From Luteimonas padinae (GTDB lineage: Bacteria > Pseudomonadota > Gammaproteobacteria > Xanthomonadales > Xanthomonadaceae): 64,000 nt of DNA. The notes below the pieces were generated by a model that saw only the letters and a list, made by a program, of their open reading frames with translations, had not been told where the DNA came from and made no database searches. Of this stretch, positions 44,551 to 56,612 are shown piece after piece. The stretch is from positions 49,111-113,110 of the forward strand of contig NZ_BMZT01000011.1 of the NCBI RefSeq assembly GCF_014652935.1, in the 5' to 3' direction. Positions within the stretch are counted from its first letter, which is position 1. Every line of letters begins with the position of its first letter. Both the position numbers and the translations under genes were made by a program.

Positions 44551-46605
44551 ATGACCGACGCAATGCTCCGCCGCGCGCGCATCCACGCCCTCGCGCTGGC
44601 CACCACCGCGGCCCTGTCGTCCCTGGCCATCGCCCCCGCCCTGGCCGCCGAGCGCCTCGACCTCAGCGGCCTGCAGTCCGCTGACCAGCACGATCGATTC
44701 ATCGTCAAGTACGTCGACGGCAGTCCCGAACAGGCGGGCGCCAAGGCGCGCGATGCCGCCCTGCGGGCCGCCGCGGGCGCGGTACCCGCTGCCGGGCGGC
44801 GCGCGCCGCTGGCCCTGCGCCACGAGCGCCGCATGGCCGTCGGCGCCGAAGTCGTCACCACCAGCCGCAAGCTCGACCGCGTCGAGGCCGAGAGCCTGAT
44901 GCGCCAGATCGCGGCCAACCCGAACGTGGAGTACGTCGAGGTCGACAAGCTCAACACGCTGGTCATGACCCCGAACGACACCATGTTCTCGCAGCAGTGG
45001 GGCTATGGCACCGGCCCCGGCGGCATCCGCGCCACCCAGGCCTGGGACACCACCAGCGGCGCCGGCACCGTGGTCGCGGTGCTCGACACCGGCATCGCCA
45101 GCCACAGCGACCTCAACGCCAACGTGCTGCCCGGCTACGACTTCATTTCCGATACCTCGGTGGCCGGCGACGGCAACGGCCGCGACAGCGACGCCAGCGA
45201 TCCCGGCGACTACTCCGGCGGCTATGCGTCCAGCTGGCACGGCACCCATGTCGCCGGCACGGTGGCCGCGGTGACCAACAACGGCAAGGGCGTGGCCGGC
45301 ACCGCCTACGGCGCCAAGGTGGTGCCGGTGCGCGTGCTCGGCCGCGGCGGCGGCTACGACTCCGACATCGCCGACGCGGTGATCTGGGCCTCGGGCGGCT
45401 CGGTCAGCGGCGTGCCGGCCAATGCCAACCCGGCCGAGGCGATCAACCTCAGCCTGGGCGGCTCCGGCAGCTGCGGCAGCGCCATGCAGAGCGCGATCAA
45501 CGGCGCGGTCGGCCGCGGTTCCACGATCGTGATCGCCGCCGGCAACAGCAATGCCAACACCTCCGGCTTCTCGCCCGCGAACTGCAGCAACGTCATCGCC
45601 GTGGGCTCGATCACCAGCACCGGCGCGCGCTCGAGCTTCTCCAACTATGGCGCGATCGTCGATATCGCCGCGCCCGGCTCGAACATCCAGTCCACGCTCA
45701 ACAGCGGCAGCCAGGGCCCCGGCGCCGAAAGCTACGCCAGCTACAGCGGCACCTCGATGGCAGCGCCGCACGTGGCCGGCGTGGTCGCGCTGATCCAGTC
45801 GGTGTCGAACCCGGCAAAGACGCCGGCCCAGGTCGAGGCGCTGATCAAGAGCACGGCACGGGCCTTCCCGTCCACGCCCTCGCAGCCGATCGGCGCCGGC
45901 ATCATCGATGCGAAGGCCGCCGTGGACGCGGCCTCGGGCGGCGGTGGCGGAGATCCGGACCCGGGTCCGGGCGACGGCGTGCTCCAGAACGGGACGCCGG
46001 TGGCCGTGTCCGGTGCTTCGGGCAGCACGCAGTACTGGACGGTCACCGTGCCAGCGGGCGCCACCGGGCTCAACATCGCCACCGCAGGCGGCACCGGCGA
46101 CCTGGACCTGTACGTGCGCTTCGGCTCGCAGCCGACCACGTCCACCTACGATTGCCGGCCGTACCGTTCGGGCAATGCCGAGACCTGCAGCTTCGCCACG
46201 CCGCAGGCCGGCACCTACCACGTGATGCTGCGCGGCTATTCGGCGTACTCGGGCGCCACCCTGACCGCCAGCTACAGCACCGGTGGCGGCGGTGGCGGCA
46301 ACACGCTGCAGAACGGCGTGCCGGTGACCGGCCTGTCGGGCGCGGCGTCGAGCGAGCGCCGCTACACCATCCAGGTGCCGGCGGGCCGCAGCCAGCTGCG
46401 CGTGCAGATGTCGGGCGGCACCGGCGACGCGGACCTTTATGTGCGACAGGGATCCGCCCCGACCACCACCAGCTACACCTGCCGGCCGTACCGTGCGGGC
46501 AACGCCGAGACCTGCACCATCAACAGCCCGGCCGCCGGAACCTGGCACGTCATGGTGCGCGGCTACAGCGCGTACTCGGGCGTGAGCCTGGTCGGCAGCT
46601 ACTGA
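44551..46605 (+). CDS. Secreted S8 family serine protease (subtilase) with two PPC domains
   Basis: This 684-residue extracellular protease has a signal peptide (ALALATTAALSSLAIAPALA), an I9-type propeptide (about 45-135) and an intact subtilase triad. The triad is Asp179 (VVAVLDTGIASHS), His230 (SWHGTHVAGTV) and Ser402 (YSGTSMAAPHVAGV), with oxyanion Asn in AAGNSNANTSG. Two pre-peptidase C-terminal (PPC) beta domains follow (about 477-577 and 584-684), joined by a Gly linker. They are usually trimmed after secretion. The start at 44551 or the ATG at 44563 both work. A strong terminator follows. This layout is common in predatory or lytic Lysobacter. Confidence 0.95.
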   Translation: MTDAMLRRARIHALALATTAALSSLAIAPALAAERLDLSGLQSADQHDRFIVKYVDGSPEQAGAKARDAALRAAAGAVPAAGRRAPLALRHERRMAVGAEVVTTSRKLDRVEAESLMRQIAANPNVEYVEVDKLNTLVMTPNDTMFSQQWGYGTGPGGIRATQAWDTTSGAGTVVAVLDTGIASHSDLNANVLPGYDFISDTSVAGDGNGRDSDASDPGDYSGGYASSWHGTHVAGTVAAVTNNGKGVAGTAYGAKVVPVRVLGRGGGYDSDIADAVIWASGGSVSGVPANANPAEAINLSLGGSGSCGSAMQSAINGAVGRGSTIVIAAGNSNANTSGFSPANCSNVIAVGSITSTGARSSFSNYGAIVDIAAPGSNIQSTLNSGSQGPGAESYASYSGTSMAAPHVAGVVALIQSVSNPAKTPAQVEALIKSTARAFPSTPSQPIGAGIIDAKAAVDAASGGGGGDPDPGPGDGVLQNGTPVAVSGASGSTQYWTVTVPAGATGLNIATAGGTGDLDLYVRFGSQPTTSTYDCRPYRSGNAETCSFATPQAGTYHVMLRGYSAYSGATLTASYSTGGGGGGNTLQNGVPVTGLSGAASSERRYTIQVPAGRSQLRVQMSGGTGDADLYVRQGSAPTTTSYTCRPYRAGNAETCTINSPAAGTWHVMVRGYSAYSGVSLVGSY

Positions 46606-46621
46606 CCGCGGGCGAGTGACG

Positions 46622-46661
46622 GGCGGCGGACGGGGCGATCCCGTCCGCCGCCTTGTTGTTT
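46622..46661 (+). terminator. Rho-independent terminator after the S8 protease gene
   Basis: A perfect 13-base-pair stem, GGCGGCGGACGGG (46622-46634) with CCCGTCCGCCGCC (46640-46652), encloses loop GCGAT. TTGTTGTTT follows. It lies 17 bases after the protease stop. Confidence 0.85.
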
Positions 46662-46725
46662 CCGGGGGCACGTCCGCCCCTGAGGCATGCAATCATCGAC
46701 GCCGGGGCATCGACCGGGAGAAGAC

Positions 46726-48063
46726 ATGCGGATCCACCTGATGGCACTGCGGCTGGCAGCCGCCTGCGCGCTGCTGGCGACCGGCGCTGCCACCGCCCAC
46801 GATAACGACGCGACCGCGTCCGATCCGATGGCCGAAGTCCACGTGGTTGCCGAACGCGGCACCTTTGAAGCCGCCCTGCGTGATTTCAGCGGCCGCGCGC
46901 TGCCCCGTCGCGACGCGGAGGGCAGAGCGCTGGTCCTGGCCACCCTGCGCGAACACCAGCTCGAGGACCTGAGCCGCCACGTGCACGAGGTCGAGCGCCG
47001 CTGCGGCGGCTATTTCGCTTTCGCCAGCCGTGCCGAGGCCGAGGCCTTCATCGCCTCCGATGCCGGCGTGCGCGGCCTGCGCGCGCCGCTGCCGGCCTAT
47101 GCCGTCACCCACCAGGACATGGTGACGCCCTGGCTGGCGCAGGTGTCCGAGCCCGGGATACGGGCCACCATCACCCATCTCTCCACCGCCTGGCCGAACC
47201 GTTACTACGGCAGCAGCCATGGCCACGCGGCGCCGCTGTGGATCCGCGACCACTGGCTGTCGCTGGCTGCGGGCCGCGGCGACGTCAGTGCGGAACTGTT
47301 CATCGACTGCAGCAATTGTGGCGGCCAGCCCTCGGTGATCCTCACCATCCAGGGCACCGACCTCGCCGACGAGATCGTGGTGCTGGGCGGGCACCTGGAC
47401 TCGATCTCGAACTCCGGCTGGGGCGAGAACATGGATGCCCCGGGCGCGGACGACGATGCGTCCGGCATCGCCACGCTCACCGAAGTGCTGCGCATCGCCA
47501 TGGCCGAGGGCTACCGCCCGCGGCGCACGGTGATGTTCATGGGCTATGCGGCCGAGGAGGTCGGTCTGCGCGGCTCGCGCGCCATCGCGCAGCGCTTCGC
47601 CGGCGAGGGGCGCAACGTCGTGGGCGTGCTGCAGATGGACATGACCAACTACCGCTCGCCCGGTTCGACCACCGACATCCGGGTGATGACCGACAATTCG
47701 CACCCGCAGCTGGTGCAGTTCCTGCGCGACCTGTTCGACGCCTACCTGGCCCCGCTGGGCTACACCCGCGGCGAATCGTCCTGCGGCTACGCCTGCTCCG
47801 ACCACGCATCGTGGACGCAGGCGGGTTTTCCGGCGGCGATGTACGACGAAGGCCCGTTCTTCCCGCTGCTGCACACGCCCCACGACACCCTGGAGCAGGT
47901 CGGCGGGACCGCCCAGCACGCCACCATCATCGCTCGCCTTGGCCTGGCGTTCATGGGCGAGCTGGGCCAGCGCGCCAGGACCCGGCTGCGGGCGCCCGCC
48001 GTGCCGCCGCCCTCGGGCCAGCCGCCGCGCATGCGCCAGCCGTCAAGGCCGCCGCGGCCCTGA
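46726..48063 (+). CDS. Secreted M28 family metallo-aminopeptidase
   Basis: This 445-residue exported zinc aminopeptidase is of the leucyl-aminopeptidase (Vibrio/Aeromonas) type. After a signal peptide (LRLAAACALLATGAATA-HD) comes a helical pro-region with CGGYFAF (46990-47110). The di-zinc catalytic domain follows: His223 in LGGHLDS, Asp242 region in GADDDASG, Glu277-Glu278 in YAAEEVG, an Asp in QMDM, and His in LHTPHDT. The C-terminus is Pro/Arg-rich. GGGAGAAGAC before the ATG supports the start over an upstream in-frame ATG. Together with the subtilase it forms an exported proteolytic set, though a terminator separates them. Confidence 0.93.
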   Translation: MRIHLMALRLAAACALLATGAATAHDNDATASDPMAEVHVVAERGTFEAALRDFSGRALPRRDAEGRALVLATLREHQLEDLSRHVHEVERRCGGYFAFASRAEAEAFIASDAGVRGLRAPLPAYAVTHQDMVTPWLAQVSEPGIRATITHLSTAWPNRYYGSSHGHAAPLWIRDHWLSLAAGRGDVSAELFIDCSNCGGQPSVILTIQGTDLADEIVVLGGHLDSISNSGWGENMDAPGADDDASGIATLTEVLRIAMAEGYRPRRTVMFMGYAAEEVGLRGSRAIAQRFAGEGRNVVGVLQMDMTNYRSPGSTTDIRVMTDNSHPQLVQFLRDLFDAYLAPLGYTRGESSCGYACSDHASWTQAGFPAAMYDEGPFFPLLHTPHDTLEQVGGTAQHATIIARLGLAFMGELGQRARTRLRAPAVPPPSGQPPRMRQPSRPPRP

Positions 48064-48087
48064 GCGGCCGGACGTCGCGCGCGCGGG

Positions 48088-48573
48088 TCAGGCGGCTTCG
48101 AAGCGGTTCGCGCTGACGTTCTTGCGGACCTTCAGCGGGTCCCAGATGCGCCCGTTCATGGCGATGTACACGCCCGCCGCAAGCGACTGCACCGCGCCCA
48201 CCGCGGTGCCGATGTTGAACTCGGCGTCGGAGCCGCGGAATCGCGCCGGGTTGAGCGCCCCGGTAAGCACGATGGTGCGGCCGTCCAGCGATGCCAGCGC
48301 CTTCGCGGTCTCGACCATCGTGTCGGTGCCGTGCGTGACCAGGACGTGGCGCGTGGGCTGCGCGGCGATGGTGGCGCGCAGCAGCTCGCGGTCGGCGTCG
48401 TCGATGTGCAGCGAGTCCTTGCGGATGATCGGGATCACGCGGAAGCGGAACGCCACGCCGAGCTCCTCGAGGATCCGGCCGATCTGCGGCTCGCCCACCT
48501 GGAAGTCCGACTTGTCGTCGAAATAGACCTTGTCGATCGTGCCGCCGGTGGTGACGATCAGCAGTTCTTCCAT
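48088..48573 (-). CDS. Single-domain asparaginase-like protein
   Basis: This 161-residue protein covers only the N-terminal domain of the L-asparaginase fold. It has the first threonine motif IVTTGGTIDKVYF and the second motif VLVTHGTDTMVETAKAL (Thr-Asp), plus VLTGALNPARFRGSDAEFN. Full asparaginases are about 330 residues with a C-terminal domain that completes the active site, so this is not a standard enzyme. Single-domain homologues recur in proteobacteria and may have a different or dimeric role. GAGGAACACGCG precedes the ATG. Confidence 0.85.
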   Translation of the reverse strand: MEELLIVTTGGTIDKVYFDDKSDFQVGEPQIGRILEELGVAFRFRVIPIIRKDSLHIDDADRELLRATIAAQPTRHVLVTHGTDTMVETAKALASLDGRTIVLTGALNPARFRGSDAEFNIGTAVGAVQSLAAGVYIAMNGRIWDPLKVRKNVSANRFEAA

Positions 48574-48630
48574 CGCGTGTTCCTCGATTGCGCCAGCCGG
48601 GGCCCGCGTCGCGCGGGCCGGGTGCGCATT

Positions 48631-48992
48631 CTAGTCCTTCGCGGTGCCGCGCCTGTCCCGGCGCCCGCCGAAGCGCGCCTGCAGGGCCGGCCAGCTCGTG
48701 GCCGCGACGATGCCCAGCGCCAGCAGCACCTCGCCCAGCGCATAGGCGCGGCCGTCCGCGCGCGACCAGGCCAGCATCACGCCGTGGCAGAACCACCCCA
48801 GCGCCAGCACGCTCGACCAGAAGGGGGCGGTGCGGCGCCGGGCCAGCACGCCGATCGCCAGCAGCAGCGGCGGCAGCGAGAACACCGCCAGCGCCTGCAG
48901 GTAGCGGGCATCACCCGCGAACCAGGCCGCGAACAGCGCCGCCAGCGCCAGCAGCAGCACGGCCAGCAGCCGCCGCGACGTCGCCAGCGGCA

Positions 48993-48993
<1 letters not shown>
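48631..48993 (-). CDS. DUF2069 family membrane protein
   Basis: This 120-residue protein has three to four hydrophobic helices (RRLLAVLLLALAALFAAWFAG, ALAVFSLPPLLLAIGVLA, WSSVLALGWFCHGVMLAWS, LGEVLLALGIVAATSW). It matches the DUF2069 family often found beside wrbA, as here. It has no known function. The ATG at 48993 is coupled to the wrbA stop (TGATG). The Arg-rich C-terminus is probably cytoplasmic. Confidence 0.8.
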
Positions 48994-51577
<2,584 letters not shown>

Positions 51578-51637
51578 GGCCGGGCGAGGCCGCCCGGGCC
51601 CGGGCTTGCGGGTGCCGCGCGCGGGCTGGCAGCGGCC

Positions 51638-52420
51638 TCAGTCCTCGCCGCCGTACGGTGGGATCGGCTGAAGGACGCCGTAGCGCTCCTTCGACGGCTT
51701 GCCGGGAAGCGGCGCGAAGCCGGGCTTGTTCGCCGGCACGGTCACGTCCGGAAGCCGGTCGAGCAGGTGCCGGATCAGCGCCAGCCGCCCCGACTTCTGG
51801 TGGTTGAAGTCCACCAGCGTCCACGGCGCATGATCGGTATGCGTGGCCGCGAGCATGTCCTCGCGTGCGCGGGTGTAGTCGTCGTAGCGCAGGCGGGCCT
51901 CGACGTCGATCGGTGACAGCTTCCAGGCCTTGAGCGGATCCTCCAGCCGTTCGGCGAAGCGTTCCTCCTGCTGTTCCTGGTCGCAGCACAGCCAGTACTT
52001 GAACAGCCGGATGCCGTCGTCGACCAGCAGCTTCTCGAACATCGGCGCCTGCGCCAGGAAGGCCTCGACCTGGGCGTCGGTGGCGAAGCCCATCACCTTC
52101 TCGACGCCGGCGCGGTTGTACCAGCTACGGTCGAACAGCACGATCTCGCCCGCCGTGGGCAGGTGCCGCACGTAGCGCTGGAAGTACCACTCGCCCTGCT
52201 CGCGCTCGCCCGGCTTCGGCAGCGCCACCACGCGGTACTGGCGCGTGTCCAGGTGCTCGGTGATGGCCTTGATCGCGCCGCCCTTGCCGGCGGTGTCGCG
52301 GCCTTCCATCACGATCGCGATGCGCTCGCCGCAGTGCCGCGCCCAGCGCGCCATCGCGACCAGCTCGTGCTGCATGGAGCGCAGCTCCGCGTCGTACTCC
52401 TTGCCCTTGAACGTCCTCAT
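51638..52420 (-). CDS. ppk2: Polyphosphate kinase 2
   Basis: PPK2 moves phosphate between polyphosphate and nucleotides, usually making NTP/GTP. The 260-residue protein has Walker A GRDTAGKGGAIKAI, Walker B IVLFDRSWYNRAGVEKVMGF and the lid-like DVEARLRYDDYTRAREDML. These match the single-domain (class I) PPK2 family. CCGGAGGAAGTGCG before the ATG is a strong ribosome site and fixes the start at 52420. An upstream in-frame ATG lies in the OGT gene tail. It is convergent with the TlpA-like gene. Confidence 0.94.
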   Translation of the reverse strand: MRTFKGKEYDAELRSMQHELVAMARWARHCGERIAIVMEGRDTAGKGGAIKAITEHLDTRQYRVVALPKPGEREQGEWYFQRYVRHLPTAGEIVLFDRSWYNRAGVEKVMGFATDAQVEAFLAQAPMFEKLLVDDGIRLFKYWLCCDQEQQEERFAERLEDPLKAWKLSPIDVEARLRYDDYTRAREDMLAATHTDHAPWTLVDFNHQKSGRLALIRHLLDRLPDVTVPANKPGFAPLPGKPSKERYGVLQPIPPYGGED

Positions 52421-52470
52421 CGCACTTCCTCCGGATGGTCCTGCGACAGCCGCCGGCTGGCGCCCGCGGG

Positions 52471-54198
52471 TCACGCCTGGTGCAGCTCGATGGCCGCCGG
52501 CGGCAGCCCGTCGCGGTGGCGCGTGGCCATCGCCCGGGCCATGGTCGCGAAGTCGCGCGCGAAGCCGGCCATGTCGAACAGGCCCGAGCCTGCGCGAAGT
52601 CCGTGCAGGCGGCTGCGAAGATCGCGCAGGCGGGCCGGGTCGTTGCCCAGCGCAGTGGCCAGTGCGATGAACGCCGCGTCATCGGCCACGTTGAGCTCGC
52701 CAAGTCCCAAGTGGTGGTTGAGGCTGCCCGCCACGCGCGCGGCGAAGGTGCGGCCCGGACGCGTCAGCACCGGGCAGCCGGCCCAGAGCGCGTCGGACGC
52801 GGTGGTGTGGGCGTTGTAGGGATTGCTGTCCAGGAACAGGTCGGCGAGCTGCAGGCGCGCGAGGTAGTCCGCGTGCGGCTGCTTGGTCATGAACACCAGC
52901 CGCGCCGGGTTCACGCCCGCGGCCATGGCCGCGGCGCGCAGGCGGTCGTCGCCGCGCCCGGGGCCGGACAGCAGCCACAGCACGCTGCCCGGCACGCCGC
53001 GCAGGATGGCCATGGCGCGCGCGAAGCTGGCCGGGTTGGTCTTGTAGCTGTTGTTGAAGCAGCAGAAGACCACGCCCTCGTCCGGCAGCCCGCACGCCCG
53101 GCGCGAAGGCGGCGGCGCCGGCGCCCGCCGGGTATCCGAGGGCTGGAAGCAGCGCGGCAGGCGCGCCACGGCTTCGCTGAAGCCTGCCTCCAGCGCCGGC
53201 GGCAGCACGAATCCGTCCGCCAGCACGTAGTCGATCCACGGCGCGCCCGACGTGCCCGGATAGGCCAGCCAGTTCACCTGCACCGGCGCCGGACGCATCG
53301 CCAGCACCGCCGGCGCGCCGCCACCGCCCCAGCCGCGCAGGTCGTGGAGGATGTCGATGCCGGCGTCGCGGATACGCATCGCCACCTGCGCATGCGGCAG
53401 GGCCGCCACGTCGTGCAGTGTCGTCGCGACCTCGAGCCGCTGGCGCACCGCGCTGCCGTCGCCGGGATTGAGCGCGAACAGGTGGACCTCGAGGCCGGGC
53501 TCGGCGCGCAGCGCCTCCAGGAAGGCGACCGTGAGCAGGCCCGTGGGGTGGGCGCCGAATCCGTTGGACAGGAAGCCGAGGCGCAGCGGGCCGGTGCCGC
53601 CGGCCGCGCGTGCCGGCAGCGGCCGGACCCGGCGCGCAACTTGGGCCGCGCTCAGGCGCGCGCAGCGCAGTTGTTCGAGGGCGTCGGCGTCCTCGCTGAG
53701 GAAGGCGAACGGCTCCACGGCCGCCTCGCCGCGGGCGACGGCGCCGCGCACCTGCGCCGACAGCGCGTCCAGCCCGCGCCAGTCGCACAGCCGCCGGCGC
53801 CAGGCCAGCAGGTGGGCCGCGATCTGCGCCGCGTCGGGCGCCAGGGCATGCGCGCGGGCGTAGGCTTCGGCGGCGGCTTCGGCCTCGCCGGTGTCCTCCA
53901 GCACGTGGCCCAGCCACAGCGCGATGCCGGGATGGCCCGGCGCCGCGCGCGCGGCCTGGCGCAGGCTGTCGGCGGCGTCGCGGTGCCGGCCCTGCATCCA
54001 CTGCAGCCGGCCCAGGCGGGCGAGCGCCTCGGGATGGCCGGGTGCCAGCGCCAGCGCGCGCTGCACCGCCGCCTCGCCCGCGGCCGCGTTGCCGGCGTCG
54101 AGTTCGGCGTCGGCCAGCACGATCCAGGCGATGGCGTTGCCGGGGGCCGCGGCGACCGCGCGGCGGGCCTCGTCGCGGGAGTCGCGCGCGATGCTCAT
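52471..54198 (-). CDS. TPR-OGT-like protein O-glycosyltransferase
   Basis: This 575-residue protein joins N-terminal tetratricopeptide repeats (about 8-150, e.g. ALALAPGHPEALARLGRLQWMQGRH) to a glycosyltransferase-41 (O-GlcNAc transferase) domain (about 200-565). The catalytic-domain marks are LRLGFLSNGFGAHPTGLLTVAFLEAL with the conserved His, VNWLAYPGTSGAPWIDYVLAD and DLFLDSNPYNAHTTASDALWAG, with the UDP-binding and acceptor loops. A crystal structure is known for the Xanthomonas OGT homologue. The protein lacks a signal peptide, so it acts in the cytoplasm. The donor sugar and target proteins are unknown. Confidence 0.9.
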   Translation of the reverse strand: MSIARDSRDEARRAVAAAPGNAIAWIVLADAELDAGNAAAGEAAVQRALALAPGHPEALARLGRLQWMQGRHRDAADSLRQAARAAPGHPGIALWLGHVLEDTGEAEAAAEAYARAHALAPDAAQIAAHLLAWRRRLCDWRGLDALSAQVRGAVARGEAAVEPFAFLSEDADALEQLRCARLSAAQVARRVRPLPARAAGGTGPLRLGFLSNGFGAHPTGLLTVAFLEALRAEPGLEVHLFALNPGDGSAVRQRLEVATTLHDVAALPHAQVAMRIRDAGIDILHDLRGWGGGGAPAVLAMRPAPVQVNWLAYPGTSGAPWIDYVLADGFVLPPALEAGFSEAVARLPRCFQPSDTRRAPAPPPSRRACGLPDEGVVFCCFNNSYKTNPASFARAMAILRGVPGSVLWLLSGPGRGDDRLRAAAMAAGVNPARLVFMTKQPHADYLARLQLADLFLDSNPYNAHTTASDALWAGCPVLTRPGRTFAARVAGSLNHHLGLGELNVADDAAFIALATALGNDPARLRDLRSRLHGLRAGSGLFDMAGFARDFATMARAMATRHRDGLPPAAIELHQA

Positions 54199-54214
54199 GC
54201 GCGCGGCCCCGGGC

Positions 54215-55303
54215 TCACGCCGCCTGCTCCGACAGCCGCGCCAGCGCGTCGGCCTGGTGCTCGCGTGCGACGCGGTCCACCAGCGCGTCGAGCGCGCCGT
54301 CCATCACGTTGGGCAGGTCGTACAGGGTCAGGCCCTCGACGCGATGGTCGGTGATCCGGCCCTGCGGATAGTTGTAGGTGCGGATGCGCTGGCTGCGGTC
54401 GCCGCTTCCGACCTGCAGCTTGCGGCTGGCGGCGGTGGCGGCGGCGCGGCGCTCGGCCTCGGCGTCGGCGAGCGTGGCGCGCAGGCGCTTCATCGCCTTG
54501 TCGCGGTTGGCGTGCTGGCTGCGCTCGGTCTGCGACTCCACCACCACGCCCGAGGGCAGGTGGGTGATGCGGATCGCCGAGTCGGTCTTGTTGACGTGCT
54601 GGCCGCCGGCGCCGGACGAGCGGAAGGTGTCCACGCGCAGGTCGGCGGGGTTGATCTCGATCGGCTCGCCTTCCTCCTCGACGGGGATGATCGCGACCGT
54701 CGCGGCCGAGGTGTGGATGCGGCCCTGGGACTCGGTTTCGGGGACCCGCTGCACGCGGTGGGTGCCGGATTCGAACTTCAGCCGGGCGTACGCGCCCGCC
54801 CCCTCGATCCGGGCCACGGCCTCGCGGAAGCCGCCGTGCTCGCCGGGGTTGGCGGACTCGATTTCGACCCGCCAGCCCTGGCGCTCGGCGTAGCGCGTGT
54901 ACATGCGCAGCAGGTCGCCGGCGAAGATCGCGGCCTCGTCGCCGCCGGTGCCGGCGCGGACTTCGAGCCAGATGCCGCCGTCGTCGCGTGCGTCGCGCGG
55001 GACCAGCAGGGCCATCAGGGTGTCGTCGAGTTCGGCCAGGCGCGCGTTGGCCGCCTCGGCCTCGTCCTCGGCCAGTTCGCGCAGCTCGGGATCTGCGCGC
55101 ATGGCTTCGGCGGCTTCGAGATCGGCGCGCGCGCGGGCCTCGTCGGCGAGCGCGGCGGCCAGCGGTTCGAGGCCGGCGAATTCGCGCGACAGGGCGCGGA
55201 ACTTCGCCTGGTCGGCGGCGATCGAGGGCTCGGCGAGCAGGCGCTCGAGCTCGTCGCGGCGTTCGGCCAGGGCTTCGAGCTTACGGCGCAGCGTCGGCAG
55301 CAT
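54215..55303 (-). CDS. prfA: Peptide chain release factor 1
   Basis: RF1 ends translation at UAG and UAA. The 362-residue protein has [21 protein letters not shown] with the GGQ motif at the peptidyl-transferase centre, whose Gln is modified by PrmC (encoded at 29798). Domain 2 with its codon-recognition region is present ([22 protein letters not shown] region). The start ATG at 55303 lies inside the end of hemA, overlapping it by 23 bases, so translation is coupled. The order hemA-prfA is as in E. coli. Confidence 0.96.
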   Translation of the reverse strand: MLPTLRRKLEALAERRDELERLLAEPSIAADQAKFRALSREFAGLEPLAAALADEARARADLEAAEAMRADPELRELAEDEAEAANARLAELDDTLMALLVPRDARDDGGIWLEVRAGTGGDEAAIFAGDLLRMYTRYAERQGWRVEIESANPGEHGGFREAVARIEGAGAYARLKFESGTHRVQRVPETESQGRIHTSAATVAIIPVEEEGEPIEINPADLRVDTFRSSGAGGQHVNKTDSAIRITHLPSGVVVESQTERSQHANRDKAMKRLRATLADAEAERRAAATAASRKLQVGSGDRSQRIRTYNYPQGRITDHRVEGLTLYDLPNVMDGALDALVDRVAREHQADALARLSEQAA

Positions 55304-56582
55304 CGCGTCGGTCGTCGGAGGCGTCGTCGTCGGGAGGCAGCATCCGCGAGACCGCGTCGAGCATGGCGTCGTCGCCGCTGGCCGCGGCGTCGCGCAGCGC
55401 CGCGGTGGGCGGGTGCAGCAGACGGTTGGTGAGCGTGTGCGCCAGGTATTCCAGTGCGGCCTCGGGCGAGCCACCCGCGGCCAGCTGCTGCCGGGCGCGT
55501 TCCAGCACGTCGGCCTTCACCGCTTCGCCGTGGGCGCGCAGGCGCCTGATCGGGCCGCTGCGGGCGCCGGTGGCCTGCAGCCGCGCGTACTGTGCCACCT
55601 GCAGGTCGATGATCGATTCGGCGGCGTCGGCGGCTTCGCGGCGGTTGCGGCGGTTGTCCTCGACCGCGCGTTCCAGGTCGTCCACCGAGTACAGGTAGGC
55701 ATCCCGCAGCCCGCCGACCTCGGGTTCGATGTCGCGCGGCACGGCCAGGTCGAGCAGCAGCATCGGGCGGTGGCGGCGCGCGGCCAGCGCCGTTTCGACG
55801 TCGGCGCGGCGGATCACCGGCTCGCGGCTGGCGGTGGCCGACAGCACGATGTCGGCCAGGTGCAGGTGGTGCTGCAGCTCCTCCAGCGGCAGCGCGGTGC
55901 CGCCGTGGCGGTGCGCGAGCTCCTCGGCATGGCGGTAGGTCCGGTTGGCGACCATCAGCCGCTTTACCTTCGCCGCGGCGAGATGGCGGGCGGCCAGTTC
56001 GATGGTCTCGCCGGCGCCGACCAGCAGCGCGACCGAATCCTCGGGCCGCGCGAAGCTGTCCTGCGCCAGCCGCACCGCCATCGAGGCCATGGACACCGGG
56101 CTGTTGCCGATCCGGGTCTCGGTGCGCGCGCGCTTGGCGGTGACGAAGGCGTGCTGGAACAGGCGGTCGAGGTGGCCGCCCAGGGTCCCGGCGCCGCGCG
56201 CGGCCGCCCAGGCCTGCTTCACCTGGCCGAGGATCTGCGGCTCGCCCAGCACCATCGAATCCAGGCCGGTGGCGACGCGGAACAGGTGGCGGGCGGCATC
56301 GTCGCCGGCGTGCCGGTACAGGTAGGCCTGCAGCGAGCCCGCATCGCCCATCGGGTCCTCGGGGTGGGTCGCCAGCCAGTTCACCAGCGCGCGGCCTTCG
56401 TCGTCGGCGACGGCGTAGAGCTCGGTGCGGTTGCAGGTCGAGAGCAGCGCGACCTCGCGCACCCCCGGCAGGCCGCGCAGGTCGGCCAGCGCGCGCTCCA
56501 GCCGATCGTTGGCAAAGGCCACCCGTTCGCGCAGTTCGACCGGCGCGGTCTGGTGGTTGAGGCCGATGGCGACGAGGCTCAT
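55281..56582 (-). CDS. hemA: Glutamyl-tRNA reductase
   Basis: HemA makes glutamate-1-semialdehyde from Glu-tRNA, the committed step of haem and siroheme synthesis. The 433-residue protein has the catalytic Cys in [30 protein letters not shown], the NADPH domain [19 protein letters not shown] and the C-terminal dimer helices. The ATG at 56582 begins the usual [20 protein letters not shown]. The open frame upstream is a shadow of the TPR gene. Only 30 bases separate it from the divergent TPR gene, so their promoters must overlap. Confidence 0.96.
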   Translation of the reverse strand: MSLVAIGLNHQTAPVELRERVAFANDRLERALADLRGLPGVREVALLSTCNRTELYAVADDEGRALVNWLATHPEDPMGDAGSLQAYLYRHAGDDAARHLFRVATGLDSMVLGEPQILGQVKQAWAAARGAGTLGGHLDRLFQHAFVTAKRARTETRIGNSPVSMASMAVRLAQDSFARPEDSVALLVGAGETIELAARHLAAAKVKRLMVANRTYRHAEELAHRHGGTALPLEELQHHLHLADIVLSATASREPVIRRADVETALAARRHRPMLLLDLAVPRDIEPEVGGLRDAYLYSVDDLERAVEDNRRNRREAADAAESIIDLQVAQYARLQATGARSGPIRRLRAHGEAVKADVLERARQQLAAGGSPEAALEYLAHTLTNRLLHPPTAALRDAAASGDDAMLDAVSRMLPPDDDASDDRRDAADAAP

Positions 56583-56612
56583 GTGTTCAGGGGCTTGCGA
56601 TAAAGTGCTGGC

